Program-made: the position numbers and the translations under genes
The notes under the pieces: model-generated
Database searches by the model: none
What the model saw: the letters and a program-made list of their open reading frames with translations, nothing else
Told to the model about the DNA's origin: nothing
From: Trichormus sp. NMC-1
Lineage (GTDB): Bacteria > Cyanobacteriota > Cyanobacteriia > Cyanobacteriales > Nostocaceae
Direction: 5' to 3'
NCBI RefSeq assembly: GCF_001858025.1
Contig: NZ_LZQD01000010.1
Coordinates: forward strand, 105,941 to 169,940
DNA length: 64,000 nucleotides
Shown here: one piece after another, positions 45,776-55,778 of the stretch
Numbering within the stretch: position 1 is the first letter of the stretch
Layout of the letters: each line of letters starts with the position of its first letter

Positions 45776-46957
45776 TCAACTTTGAGACAACCGCTTCACC
45801 TCTGCACCCCCTAACATCTCCTCGGCTTTCGCTAACATCTGCGTAATTTTTTCAGCGTGGGGACTATTAACAAGACATTCTCGCAAATCTAATTCTGCTA
45901 ACTTATCAGCCTTATTACCAGGAAACCAGGAATTACCATTACCTAAAAGGTTATAGCGCATTTTGCCATATTCGATCATGTCATAAGCCAAAGCTAAGTT
46001 TAACAACCACAAAATCACCCGTATATTTATTTGTCCTGGTGTTTTTTCCCAAGTTGGTAAATTAGTTTCCCAGGTTTTTACCCAATCTTCTCCTAAAATT
46101 TCTATGGCTGCATTTTCTAAACGTTCAAGAATTGGTGGTAAAATTTCCTCGGCTTTATCTAACAATTCTAAAGTCTTTAAATGTTCATCAAAATCACTCG
46201 GTTTTGCTGCCCCTATACTCAATGTATGCACTTGGGGATGACTCAAACAAAATAAATCATTAAACACCATTGGACTCAAAGGCGCACACAAATCAACTAA
46301 CTTTGTAGATGGTTGATATAATAACCCGCCTTTATTAGATGGACTAATAATAAACACACCCATATCTAATTTATTAGCAGCTTCAATAGCAGTCCAATTC
46401 CATTGATTAATATAGTACCAATGCAAATTCACATAATCAAATTGATTAGTATTAATTGCCTGTATAATCAAATCTGTAGCCCCATGAGTAGAAAAGCCAA
46501 TAAATCTAACTTTGCCCTCAGCTTGTAACTGTTTCGCTACTTCTAAACAACCATCTTTACGAATACTATTATCCAAACTTTCTGCATCATTAATGCCATG
46601 TAAACCCAGCAAATCAACATAATCTAACTGGAGATAAGCCAAAGATTTTTCCAAAGTTTTGCGGAATTCTTCAGGATTTGCCACAGGAGAAACTTTAGTC
46701 TGAACTATTAATTTCTCACGGGGAAACTGGGGCAGGATTTTACCCAATTGCATTTCTGATGTTCCGTAACCACGGGCAGTTTCAATGTGATTAATCCCAA
46801 CTTCTAATGCACGACGAATCGTCGCTTCTAAGTTTTCTTGATTATCTGCTGGAATTTCTTCTAGTGTAACATCTTGCCATTTAAATTGATATCGCATTCC
46901 CCCGCAGGAAAACACGGGCATTTGTAATTCTGTGCGTCCAAATCTTTTATATAGCAT
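45776..46957 (-). CDS. Aldo/keto reductase family oxidoreductase
   Basis: A 393-residue NAD(P)H-dependent reductase on a TIM barrel (about 1-280) with a C-terminal helical extension. The catalytic region reads IETARGYGTSE: the usual Asp of DTAxxYG is Glu, while Tyr is kept. Lys in VQTKVSP and His in LLGLHGIND complete the tetrad. The Asp-to-Glu change could be normal for this subgroup. Substrate unknown. Confidence 0.87.
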   Translation of the reverse strand: MLYKRFGRTELQMPVFSCGGMRYQFKWQDVTLEEIPADNQENLEATIRRALEVGINHIETARGYGTSEMQLGKILPQFPREKLIVQTKVSPVANPEEFRKTLEKSLAYLQLDYVDLLGLHGINDAESLDNSIRKDGCLEVAKQLQAEGKVRFIGFSTHGATDLIIQAINTNQFDYVNLHWYYINQWNWTAIEAANKLDMGVFIISPSNKGGLLYQPSTKLVDLCAPLSPMVFNDLFCLSHPQVHTLSIGAAKPSDFDEHLKTLELLDKAEEILPPILERLENAAIEILGEDWVKTWETNLPTWEKTPGQINIRVILWLLNLALAYDMIEYGKMRYNLLGNGNSWFPGNKADKLAELDLRECLVNSPHAEKITQMLAKAEEMLGGAEVKRLSQS

Positions 46958-47078
46958 TGCGGAATTTTAGATTTTGAATTGGGGATTTTGAATATTTAAT
47001 ATTTACAACTATAACAACCGGCAAGGTGGTTAGAATACCAACTTATTAGAAAACCTAGACACCAAAACACTTTTCACA

Positions 47079-47455
47079 CTGTCACCTGTCATCTGTCACC
47101 TGTCATCTGTCACCTGTCACCTGCTACATAACCTAATTCAATAATTCATCAAATTTGAGGGTGCGTTACTTTACTATATAGCTAACTTCAATTGTTGCTA
47201 CTGCGGCTAACACACCCTTCATTTTGAATTTTTGACCTTTTTTTAATTAAAAGTTAAAAATTAAAAATTAAAAATTAAAAATTTAAGATTAATAATAATT
47301 TTTAATTAATTAATTTTGGGTGCAAGCCCCCACTGAATCAAAGATTCAGTGATCTACAATCAGTGGTGGGTACAAGCCCCCACTGGTTGCAATTTTTAAT
47401 TAATAATTTTTAATTGGAGCGTTCGCGCAGCGTCTCGTAGAGAAGCGACTTGACC
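47079..47455. repeat. Cluster of intergenic tandem repeats and hairpins
   Basis: Positions 47079-47132 hold CTGTCAC/CTGTCAT heptamers. 47253-47284 hold TTAAAAA heptamers. 47332-47350 form a hairpin ACTGAATC/GATTCAGT between two copies of CAAGCCCCCACTG. A GCGTTCGCGCAGCGTCTCG-type repeat lies near 47420-47450. No gene is visible in 46958-47471. Confidence 0.7.
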
Positions 47456-47471
47456 TGAAAGTGTCGATTAA

Positions 47472-48182
47472 CTACATTTGGCGGACAACAGGCTTACCAT
47501 CGATAACTTCGCCAATCAAAACCAAATCAACACAATTTACAAAGATGCCATTTTCCAAAACACCAGGAATATTATTCAGTGTTTTCTCTAAATTCACAGG
47601 GTCGCTAATATTGTCAAATCTCACATCTACAACCATGTTACCTTGGTCGGTGATGACTGGGCCGGCTTTTCTTACACCCATGCGGAGTTCAGGTTTACCA
47701 CCGAGTTTTTTAATTGCATTGAGAACGGGGGTAATAGCCATAGGAATAACTTCCACTGGGACAGCGAAACTAGAACCCAAGCGGTCTACTAACTTACCAG
47801 CATCGACTACAACAATAAACTGCTCTGCCAGATAATCTACCACTTTTTCGCGGGTATGTGCTGCACCACCGCCTTTAATCAAGTTTTTGTGGGGATCTAC
47901 TTCATCAGCACCATCAATGGCAATATCAATATGGTCAATAGCGTCGAGAGTGGTGAGAGGAACGCCGTACTGTTTTGCTAGAACTTCCGACTGAAAAGAG
48001 GTGGGGATACCAACAATATCTTTGAGTTCACCCGACTTGAGGCGTTCTCCTAAATACTGAATTGTGTAGGCTGTAGTTGACCCCGTACCCAATCCAACTA
48101 TAGAACCCGATTTTACCAGGGCGGCGGCGGCTTTGCCAACTTCTTGCTTCATCAACTTCACGGGGTCTGCTGCTACGGACAT
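47472..48182 (-). CDS. rpiA: Ribose-5-phosphate isomerase A
   Basis: Interconverts ribose 5-phosphate and ribulose 5-phosphate in the Calvin and pentose-phosphate pathways. A 236-residue protein: GLGTGSTT phosphate-binding loop near 31, DGADEVDPH near 90, [11 protein letters not shown] near 104 and EVIPMA near 140. AGGAG eight bases upstream supports the ATG at 48182 over a TTG two codons earlier. Confidence 0.95.
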   Translation of the reverse strand: MSVAADPVKLMKQEVGKAAAALVKSGSIVGLGTGSTTAYTIQYLGERLKSGELKDIVGIPTSFQSEVLAKQYGVPLTTLDAIDHIDIAIDGADEVDPHKNLIKGGGAAHTREKVVDYLAEQFIVVVDAGKLVDRLGSSFAVPVEVIPMAITPVLNAIKKLGGKPELRMGVRKAGPVITDQGNMVVDVRFDNISDPVNLEKTLNNIPGVLENGIFVNCVDLVLIGEVIDGKPVVRQM

Positions 48183-48408
48183 TCTCAAAACTCCTGAAAA
48201 ATTAACTTTGGGAAAGACACTATCACAGCCGACTATACTACAAAATTGGTAATGGGTAATAGGTAATAGGTAATTGGTTATATTTCCCAGATAAAAACTT
48301 TCAAATTATACATAAAAAATACTCATAATTAATGATATCAAAAATCGGCAACTTCAGTTATTCAAAAAACGTCAACACCAATCATGCGTTTCTAAAATCA
48401 TAGTTGAC

Positions 48409-49080
48409 ATGAAAAAAATCCTAGGTACATTAAGTTTAGTCAGCCTACTGCAAACCTACCCAGTAATTGCACAGGCAAAAACCACAGAACAACTACCTGT
48501 TACAAGCGCAGATTATATACAAAAGGTGATTAACGCCAATTTAATTACCAATTCTCCAGATGGTCAATTTTATCCAGACAGGTTAATTAGTCGGGCTGAA
48601 TTAGCATCAATTTTAGTGAAAGCCTTTCGTTTAGAAAAGCGCCTAGCTGCTCAACAAAAAAATGTAATATTTATAGCAGATGTGCCAAATTCTCATCCTG
48701 CATATCAAGACATTCGCACAGTGCTGAAAACCGACATCATGAAAGGCTATCGCGGGAATATGTTCTTTCCCAATCAGAAGATAACTAGGGCTGAAGGTTT
48801 AGCAATTTTTGCCCAGGCCTATGGAGTGTTTCAGTTTCCCAACGATACCGTCAACGAAATTTTGACAGCACACCCAGATGCAGAGGCTATACCCACTTGG
48901 GCCAGAAAAGCGATCGCTACCGTAGTCAGTGAAGAATTTATCAACACAGATAGCCAAGGTAATATTAACCCATTACGCCCCATGAACCGTGGTGACATGG
49001 CTTACGTCTTAAGTAAATATTTGCAACGCCAACAGAAACAACCAGAGACACCAGTAGTCCTGGGAGTACCCCAATTATGA
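48409..49080 (+). CDS. SLH-domain envelope protein
   Basis: A 223-residue secreted protein. The signal peptide is about 1-23 (KKILGTLSLVSLLQTYPVIAQA). Three S-layer-homology repeats follow, marked by FYPDRLISRAELASILVKAF, FFPNQKITRAEGLAIFAQAY and INPLRPMNRGDMAYVLSKYL. SLH domains bind cell-wall polymers, so the protein is probably anchored at the peptidoglycan/outer-membrane interface. No catalytic domain is attached. Confidence 0.87.
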   Translation: MKKILGTLSLVSLLQTYPVIAQAKTTEQLPVTSADYIQKVINANLITNSPDGQFYPDRLISRAELASILVKAFRLEKRLAAQQKNVIFIADVPNSHPAYQDIRTVLKTDIMKGYRGNMFFPNQKITRAEGLAIFAQAYGVFQFPNDTVNEILTAHPDAEAIPTWARKAIATVVSEEFINTDSQGNINPLRPMNRGDMAYVLSKYLQRQQKQPETPVVLGVPQL

Positions 49081-49229
49081 TAGGGAGATGACGAGAAATT
49101 GTTGCGGATAACTCACCAAAGTTATACTTCTACAAACAACATTAATGACTGCCAGCTTTTTGTAGCCACCTGAAGTGGGAAAATCTAATTAATGCCAAAA
49201 GTAGAGTATAGAGAGGAAAACCGTATAAT

Positions 49230-51137
49230 ATGCACCTGAGTGAAATTACCCATCCTAACCAGTTGCATGGTTTGTCGATTCGCCAATTGCAACAAATTGC
49301 TCGTCAAATTCGAGATAAGCACTTACAAACCGTAGCAGCAACTGGGGGGCATTTAGGCCCCGGTTTGGGAGTTGTAGAATTAACCATTGGACTTTACCAG
49401 ACTTTAGACTTAGATCGGGATAAAGTCATTTGGGATGTGGGACATCAAGCTTATCCCCACAAACTACTCACAGGACGCTACAGTGACTTCCACACTCTCA
49501 GACAAAAAGACGGAGTTGCAGGTTATCTCAAGCGTTGTGAAAACAAGTTTGACCACTTTGGTGCCGGACACGCTTCTACCAGTATCTCAGCCGCCCTAGG
49601 TATGGCTTTAGCCCGCGACTTAAAAGGGGAAAAATTTAAAGCCGTTGCTGTGATTGGAGATGGTGCTTTAACCGGTGGTATGGCTTTAGAAGCCATCAAC
49701 CATGCTGGACACTTACCCAAAACTAACCTGTTGGTGGTTCTCAATGACAATGAGATGTCCATCTCCCCCAACGTTGGTGCTATTCCCCGCTATCTCAACA
49801 AAATGCGCCTCAGCCCACCGGTGCAATTTATCAAAGATAATTTAGAGGAACAGTTCAAACACATTCCTTTTGTTGGTGAATCTCTTTCCCCAGAACTCGA
49901 ACGCATCAAAGAAGGAATGAAGCGTTTAGCGGTTCCTAAAGTAGGTGCAGTTTTTGAAGAACTGGGTTTTACCTACATGGGGCCTGTAGATGGACATAAT
50001 TTAGAAGAATTGATTGCTACCTTCCAACAAGCACATCAAATTATTGGCCCGGTTTTGGTTCATGTGGTGACAACTAAAGGTAAAGGCTATGAATTAGCTG
50101 AAAAAGACCAAGTAGGCTACCACGCCCAAACCCCCTTTAACTTAAGCACTGGTAAGGCTATTCCTTCCAGTAAACCCAAACCTCCAGCTTACGCTAAAGT
50201 CTTTTCTCACACTTTGGTGAAACTGGCAGAACAAAATCCCAAAATCGTCGGGATTACGGCAGCAATGGCCACCGGTACAGGTTTAGATAAACTCCAAGCT
50301 AAATTACCCAATCAATATATTGATGTGGGTATTGCTGAACAACACGCTGTGACTTTAGCGGCTGGTTTAGCCTGTGAAGGAATGCGCCCCGTTGCTGCTA
50401 TCTATTCCACTTTCTTACAACGCGCCTTTGACCAAATTATTCACGATGTCTGCATCCAAAACCTGCCTGTATTCTTCTGTTTAGATCGGGCGGGTATTGT
50501 TGGTGCTGATGGTCCTACTCACCAAGGTATGTATGACATCGCCTATCTACGTTGTATTCCCAACATGGTAGTAATGGCTCCCAAGGACGAAGCGGAATTA
50601 CAACGGATGGTGGTGACTGGTATTAATCACACCAGTAGCCCCATTTCTATGCGTTTCCCTCGCGGTAATGGTCATGGTGTCCCTTTGATGGAAGAAGGTT
50701 GGGAACCTTTGGAAATCGGTAAAGGGGAAATTCTCCGTCAGGGTGATGATGTGTTAATCGTCGGTTACGGCACAATGGTTTACCCCAGTATGCAAGCGGC
50801 GGAAATTCTCAGCGAACATGGCATTGAAGCTACTGTGATTAATGCCCGGTTTGTTAAACCTTTGGATACTGAGTTGATTTTACCTTTGGCTAAACAAATT
50901 GGCCGAGTTGTCACTTTGGAAGAAGGCTGTTTGATGGGTGGCTTTGGTTCTGCGGTGGCTGAGGCTTTAATGGATGCTGATGTTTTGGTTCCTGTGAAGC
51001 GGATTGGTGTACCAGATATTTTGGTAGATCATGCCACACCAGAGGAATCTTATGCAGCGTTAGGTTTAACTAGTCGGCAAATTTCAGAAACTGTTTTGCA
51101 AGCTTTCTTTAAGAAACAAGCTGCTGTTGTTGTCTAA
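49230..51137 (+). CDS. dxs: 1-deoxy-D-xylulose-5-phosphate synthase
   Basis: First enzyme of the MEP isoprenoid pathway: pyruvate + glyceraldehyde 3-phosphate gives DXP with thiamine diphosphate. A 635-residue protein. Thiamine-binding GDGALTGG lies near residue 143 with [10 protein letters not shown] after it. The transketolase central region carries [16 protein letters not shown], and [15 protein letters not shown] is typical of DXS. The C-terminal transketolase domain is complete. Cytosolic; supplies carotenoid, chlorophyll-phytol and quinone side chains. Confidence 0.97.
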   Translation: MHLSEITHPNQLHGLSIRQLQQIARQIRDKHLQTVAATGGHLGPGLGVVELTIGLYQTLDLDRDKVIWDVGHQAYPHKLLTGRYSDFHTLRQKDGVAGYLKRCENKFDHFGAGHASTSISAALGMALARDLKGEKFKAVAVIGDGALTGGMALEAINHAGHLPKTNLLVVLNDNEMSISPNVGAIPRYLNKMRLSPPVQFIKDNLEEQFKHIPFVGESLSPELERIKEGMKRLAVPKVGAVFEELGFTYMGPVDGHNLEELIATFQQAHQIIGPVLVHVVTTKGKGYELAEKDQVGYHAQTPFNLSTGKAIPSSKPKPPAYAKVFSHTLVKLAEQNPKIVGITAAMATGTGLDKLQAKLPNQYIDVGIAEQHAVTLAAGLACEGMRPVAAIYSTFLQRAFDQIIHDVCIQNLPVFFCLDRAGIVGADGPTHQGMYDIAYLRCIPNMVVMAPKDEAELQRMVVTGINHTSSPISMRFPRGNGHGVPLMEEGWEPLEIGKGEILRQGDDVLIVGYGTMVYPSMQAAEILSEHGIEATVINARFVKPLDTELILPLAKQIGRVVTLEEGCLMGGFGSAVAEALMDADVLVPVKRIGVPDILVDHATPEESYAALGLTSRQISETVLQAFFKKQAAVVV

Positions 51138-51163
51138 ATAATTTTCTTTTTCTCGTTTTCTCG

Positions 51164-51260
51164 TTCCCATACTCTGTATGGGAATGAATTCCTGAAGGCT
51201 CTGCCTTCCTTGATCCTAGAGTCAGAATCAGGATTTACAGGATTTGAGGATTTACCCGAT
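51164..51260. repeat. Paired short hairpins and a dispersed repeat after dxs
   Basis: CCCATAC-TCT-GTATGGG (51166-51182) and GAAGGC-TCT-GCCTTC (51194-51208) form two adjacent hairpins. AATCAGGATTTACAGGATTT just after is the reverse of repeats at 53870-54060. The hairpins may end dxs transcription but have no T-run. Confidence 0.6.
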
Positions 51261-51407
51261 TTAATTATTTTCTTCCTCTACATTCTTGAATCCAGCGTAT
51301 CCTGAGTCTCATAAAGTACGTTTTTCCTTGATGGTCGTTTCGGATATTGCGTTTAGATAATATAAAAGATATACTTTTATATATCTTGATTAGAGTAATC
51401 ATAAAAA

Positions 51408-51887
51408 ATGAAGACCATCATATCTGGGCAGAACCTGCCTGTAGAGTCAGTGATGGCTCAAGAACAGGAACAGTCATCCATCAAGCACCTTGAACGTATA
51501 CTTCAGCTTGAAGGCTCTCAACCAAAACTAGTAGGAGCAGACGGTAAAGAAATTCACATTCCCGAATCTGTTTATCAGGTTTTACATCAGGCTGTTCATG
51601 CACTGGCATCAGGTAAAGTAATATCTGTAGTCATTGAGGATAAAGAACTGACGACCCAAAAAGCAGCAGACCTTCTTAAAGTTTCACGTCCCCATCTGAT
51701 TAAGTTATTAGACCAGGGTGAAATTCCTTGCATTAGAGTAGGAACACATCGGCGTGTTCGTTTTGACGATTTGATGAAATATAAGGAACAGCGCGATATC
51801 AAGCGTCGGGAAGGAATGAAGCAATTCACTCAATTTTTAGAAGCTGAGGGATTCTATGATGATGAGAGTAGCGAATTAGATCAGTAA
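51408..51887 (+). CDS. Excisionase-type HTH antitoxin of a PIN pair
   Basis: A 159-residue DNA-binding protein. The N-terminal about 75 residues are helical. A MerR/excisionase-like helix-turn-helix follows (ELTTQKAADLLKVSRPHLIKLL, then IPCIRVGTHRRVRFDDL). The C-terminus is acidic. Cyanobacterial proteins of this type pair with PIN toxins, and the next frame starts one base after its stop and encodes a PIN domain, though a broken one. It probably represses its own promoter; intact here, it may now be a relic antitoxin. Confidence 0.82.
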   Translation: MKTIISGQNLPVESVMAQEQEQSSIKHLERILQLEGSQPKLVGADGKEIHIPESVYQVLHQAVHALASGKVISVVIEDKELTTQKAADLLKVSRPHLIKLLDQGEIPCIRVGTHRRVRFDDLMKYKEQRDIKRREGMKQFTQFLEAEGFYDDESSELDQ

Positions 51888-51888
51888 A

Positions 51889-52740
51889 ATGGTACTCTCT
51901 GTAATTTTAGATTCCTGTGTCATCTACCCTATGCCTTTACGTGATACTTTGATGCGTGCTGCTGAAGCATAGTTATACGAACTTCATTTTTCACAAGAAA
52001 TTCTAGATCGTGCTACTCGCAAGCTTGTAAAAAATGGAAGAATGAAAACAGATGCTAAAGCAGCATACTTACAGGAGGAGATCAAGAGATACTTTCCTGA
52101 AGCAATGGTGGAAGTGCCAGAGCATTTAGTTGCAAATATGACAAATAATCCAGATGATCGCCATGTTATTGCTGCTGCTATAGTTGCTAAGGCAGAAGTC
52201 ATTGTTACTGTTGACATGGATGGTTTTCCCAGAGAAGCCTTAGCTCCTTGGGGTATTGAAGCTTGGCACGCGGATGATTTTCTGGTTTACCTTGATGAGC
52301 AAAATCCAGGAACAATGATTAAAATTATTTGGGAGCAGTCTAATGAGCTTAAAGTTCCAAAAAGTGTTCCTGAGATCATTGACAAGTTAGAAACAACTAA
52401 TTTAAACAGAAAGAATAGAGTACCAAAATTTACTCATACTATTCGCTGCCAATTTTATGCTGAAGAAATTGTGCAAACTGCCAAAAAAGCCTTGGATATA
52501 CTAAGTATACCAGCACCTGAAGGTGGTAGATGCTATGAGGGTACACGATATCGACTTTGGCAAAAAGGGGAAATTTTAACAATTACTGCTAAAGACAACC
52601 GTGGTGAGATTCTCAGACTTGAGAATGGCGGAATCGGGGGATATCTTTCCTCAGCAGATGTTGAAGCATTCCAAAATTTTGAACAATCTCTAGAGGACGA
52701 ATTAGAAAGGGTGAAAATACAAAAATCTGACATATCATAA
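51889..52740 (+). pseudogene. PIN-domain toxin interrupted by an amber codon, with a C-terminal extension
   Basis: One frame of 284 codons runs from the ATG at 51889 to 52740, broken only by TAG at 51970-51972. Before it lie the first catalytic Asp (ILDSCV) and MPLRDTLMRAAEA; after it the PIN core continues (HFSQEILDRATRKLV, PDDRHVIAAAI, VTVDMDGFP). An ATG at 52042 could restart a 232-residue product, but that lacks the first catalytic Asp. Residues about 165-284 form an extra domain (KFTHTIRCQFYAEEIVQTAK, YEGTRYRLWQKGEILTI) that I do not recognise. A toxin inactivated beside an intact antitoxin. Confidence 0.8.
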
Positions 52741-52796
52741 CCTAAAGTTGATCACAAAATGCTAAATCTAGTAACGTTGAACGATAAGAAACCAAC

Positions 52797-53843
52797 GTGA
52801 AAGCACAAGTATTTAGAGGCGTAAATCAATTATCCTACGAAGAAGTCCCAGTTCCGACACTAGAAGCAGATGAAGTGCTAGTACAGGTGCGGGTTGTAGG
52901 TTTGTGTCAGTCAGATATTAAAAAGATTCGTTATCCTTTGTATGAACCGCCACGTATATTTGGACATGAAACGGCTGGAACTATTGCAGCGGTAGGTTCT
53001 GAGGTGAAAGGTTGGACAGTAGGACAACGGGTTGCGGTGATGCACCATATACCATGTATGCGTTGCGCTTACTGCTTAAATGATAATTTCTCCATGTGCG
53101 ATGTTTATAAAAATATCTCAACTACCGCAGGTTTTAACGCCAGTGGTGGTGGTTTTGCAGAGTATGTGAAAGTACCAGGACATATTGTGGAGAATGGGGG
53201 TTTAATTCCGATTCCTGATGAGATCAGTTTTGAGGAAGCGAGTTTTGTCGAACCGACTAATTGCTGTTTAAAAGCGGTGAAAAAGGCTCAAATTGCACCG
53301 GGACAAACTGTGTTAATAACTGGGGCTGGGCCAATTGGGTTAATGTTTATGATGTTGGTGAAGTATTTTGGAGCCAGAGCGATCGCTACCGACCTCTTAC
53401 CATCTAGAATTGAAAAGGCTCTAGAAGTAGGAGCAGAAGCCGCTTTTGATGCTCGTGATCCTGATTTACCTGCAAAAATTCAAGCTTTAACTGGGGGAAT
53501 GGGTGTAGATGTCACCTTGTTAGCTGTACCCAGTGATAAAGCATTTTTTCAAGCTTTAGACTGTACCCGAAAAGGTGGAAAAATTCTGTTTTTCGCGGAG
53601 TTTCCCGATGAATTGACAATTCCCGTTAATCCAAATATTCTGTATCGTCGGGAAATCGACTTAATGGGTAGTTACAGTTCATCCTACCGTTTACAAAGTC
53701 TTTCAGCCGATATTGTCTTTAATCGCCGGATTGATGTTAAAGCCTTAATTAGCGATCGCTATCCCCTACAAGATTTATCACAAGCCGTAGACCAAGCGAT
53801 CGCACCCACACCGGAAACTTATAAAATTCTAATTTATCCATAA
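52797..53843 (+). CDS. Zinc-dependent medium-chain alcohol dehydrogenase
   Basis: A 348-residue MDR-family dehydrogenase. The catalytic zinc site is GLCQSD (Cys) and GHETAG (His-Glu). The structural zinc lobe has Cys at MRCAYCLNDNFSMC. The NAD(P) fold begins LITGAGPIG near 172. It resembles sorbitol/threonine-dehydrogenase-type enzymes acting on polyols; the substrate is uncertain. The start is GTG at 52797. Confidence 0.9.
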   Translation: MKAQVFRGVNQLSYEEVPVPTLEADEVLVQVRVVGLCQSDIKKIRYPLYEPPRIFGHETAGTIAAVGSEVKGWTVGQRVAVMHHIPCMRCAYCLNDNFSMCDVYKNISTTAGFNASGGGFAEYVKVPGHIVENGGLIPIPDEISFEEASFVEPTNCCLKAVKKAQIAPGQTVLITGAGPIGLMFMMLVKYFGARAIATDLLPSRIEKALEVGAEAAFDARDPDLPAKIQALTGGMGVDVTLLAVPSDKAFFQALDCTRKGGKILFFAEFPDELTIPVNPNILYRREIDLMGSYSSSYRLQSLSADIVFNRRIDVKALISDRYPLQDLSQAVDQAIAPTPETYKILIYP

Positions 53844-53869
53844 ATCAAGTTGGGATTTGGGGATTAATC

Positions 53870-54060
53870 CTGTAAATCGTCTGAATCAGGATACCCAGGA
53901 TTAAAGGATTAACAAGATTAAAAAAATACATGAAAAACAATCAAGATTAATCCTGAAAATCCCAAAATCCTGTAAATCCTGATTCAGACAACTATGTACA
54001 TCCTCAAATCGTGGAAATCCTGATTCAGACAATTATCCTATAAATTCTGGTTCAGACAAC
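53870..54060. repeat. Dispersed AATCCTGATTCAGACAA repeat cluster
   Basis: Several direct and diverged copies of AATCCTGTAAATCCTGATTCAGACAA fill the gap before the Pit gene, with inverted versions (AATCAGGAT) inside the cluster and after dxs at about 51226-51250. The last copy ends two bases before the next start codon. No gene is seen. Confidence 0.7.
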
Positions 54061-54061
54061 T

Positions 54062-55300
54062 ATGATTATTCTCGCCTTCTTAGTTTTTTATGTAGCTTTT
54101 AATCTTGGCGCAAATGATGTAGCTAATGCTATGGGGACTTCTGTCGGTTCTAAAGCTGTCACCCTCAAACAAGCAATAATCATTGCCGGAATCCTAGAAT
54201 TTACAGGTGCTGTCTTATTTGGACATGGAGTAACGGAAACATTAGGGACAAAAATTGCCAACCCTGATTTATTCATCTCCACACCGCAAACCTTACTTTT
54301 AGGGATGGTAGCAGTACTGATATCATCGGGAGTTTGGCTACAAATTGCCACATCACTCGGTTTACCTGTATCCTCATCTCATGCCGTTGTGGGTGCGATC
54401 GCTGGATTTAGTTGGGTAGCCTTGGGAATAAATGCTATAGACTGGTCAGCTATTGGTTTAATTACCATCGGTTGGATTTTAACACCTGTAATTAGTGGTA
54501 TGGTAGCGGCTTTTTTTTATAGTCTCATTCAGCGCTGGATTTTAGAACAACCGAATCCCCTCCTACATTTACAAGAATGGATTCCCTGGTTAAGCGCAAT
54601 TTTACTGAGTGTATTTGGTGTAATTGTCCTACCATCCCTCACCCAACCACTGACAAACTTTTTAATTGAAAAAGTCGGATTAAATCTACCCCCCCACGAC
54701 ATCCCCATATTCACAGGTGCAACCGCAGCCATAGGACTAACACTTTATAGCTGGCGACAATTAGATCACAGCACAATCCAAAATCCAGTAGAGAGCTTAT
54801 TTGGAAGATTTCAACTCCTGAGTGCTTGTTTTGTCGCCTTTGCACATGGTTCAAATGATGTCGGGAATGCGATCGCACCCCTAGCCGTCATATCCTATAT
54901 CCAGCGCACAGGTAGCGTCCCCAACAATGGACTCAACATCCCCATCTGGATTCTGATCCTGGGTGGTATTGGCATTGTCGTCGGTTTAGCAATTTGGGGT
55001 AAAAAAGTTATAGCCACCATCGGCGAAAATATCATATCCTTACAACCTAGTAGCGGATTTTGCGCTGAACTTGCCACCGCCACCACCATCTTACTAGCTT
55101 CCCGCTTAGGCTTACCAGTATCCACATCCCATGCCCTCGTTGGCGGCGTAGTGGGCATTGGACTAGTGCAGAACCTCAAATCAATTAAATTTCAAACCCT
55201 CCAAGGAATCGCCGCCGCCTGGGTAATTACAGTCCCTATCAGTGCCATTCTCAGCGCTGCTATCTTTAGCATTATCCGGATGATATTCAATTCAAAATGA
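54062..55300 (+). CDS. Low-affinity inorganic phosphate transporter (PiT/PHO-4 family)
   Basis: A 412-residue membrane protein with about ten helices and the two inverted signature repeats. The first is NLGANDVANAMGTSVGSKAV (about 13-32), the second FAHGSNDVGNAIAPLA (about 262-277). A cytosolic/variable loop separates them. Family members import phosphate with protons or sodium; sulfate is a less common substrate. No pstSCAB genes are nearby. Confidence 0.9.
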   Translation: MIILAFLVFYVAFNLGANDVANAMGTSVGSKAVTLKQAIIIAGILEFTGAVLFGHGVTETLGTKIANPDLFISTPQTLLLGMVAVLISSGVWLQIATSLGLPVSSSHAVVGAIAGFSWVALGINAIDWSAIGLITIGWILTPVISGMVAAFFYSLIQRWILEQPNPLLHLQEWIPWLSAILLSVFGVIVLPSLTQPLTNFLIEKVGLNLPPHDIPIFTGATAAIGLTLYSWRQLDHSTIQNPVESLFGRFQLLSACFVAFAHGSNDVGNAIAPLAVISYIQRTGSVPNNGLNIPIWILILGGIGIVVGLAIWGKKVIATIGENIISLQPSSGFCAELATATTILLASRLGLPVSTSHALVGGVVGIGLVQNLKSIKFQTLQGIAAAWVITVPISAILSAAIFSIIRMIFNSK

Positions 55301-55659
55301 AATTTATGGAGATTCTTATATACTCGGTCTCATAATGAATGCAATACATTCTAGGGAAACCGCGTAGGCAAGATTGCTGTTTCACTATAAAATTTTCGGT
55401 GCTGTACCCCTACCTACAATGGGAATTCTACCCAATCAAAAACCCCCATATTCTGCAATTAGTTCTAAACAGCATATTTTTGCAGAATTGTTGGTCATTT
55501 ACTAGAATATTGTGCAGGGGATGGCAATATCTTCTATTTTTCCTAGAAAAATACTTTAATTCCTCAGAGCAACAGAAACTGTTACGCAATTTACACTTCG
55601 CACAGATTGTGGTTTTTATTAACCTAACCATCTGCAAGGCTTTGAAACAGTTATCAGTG

Positions 55660-55750
55660 AACAGTAAACAGTCAACAGTGAATAGTTATCAGTAAATAGT
55701 AAATAGTTATCAGTCTGACAATTGATAACTGATAACTGATAACTGATTTA
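55660..55750. repeat. Degenerate 7-bp tandem repeats before the EamA gene
   Basis: AACAGT/AATAGTTATCAGT-type units lead into four clean GATAACT heptamers near 55725-55748. The rest of 55301-55659 has no gene that I can support; a 118-codon plus-strand open frame at 55339 runs into this repeat and does not look like protein. Confidence 0.65.
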
Positions 55751-55778
55751 TCGTCAAGGTGTTAGAGGTTAGAAACTC

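Noticed and set aside
55339..55695. 118-codon plus-strand open frame after the Pit gene
   Set aside because: It runs into the degenerate AACAGT/GATAACT repeat, has no recognisable domain and a composition unlike its neighbours.
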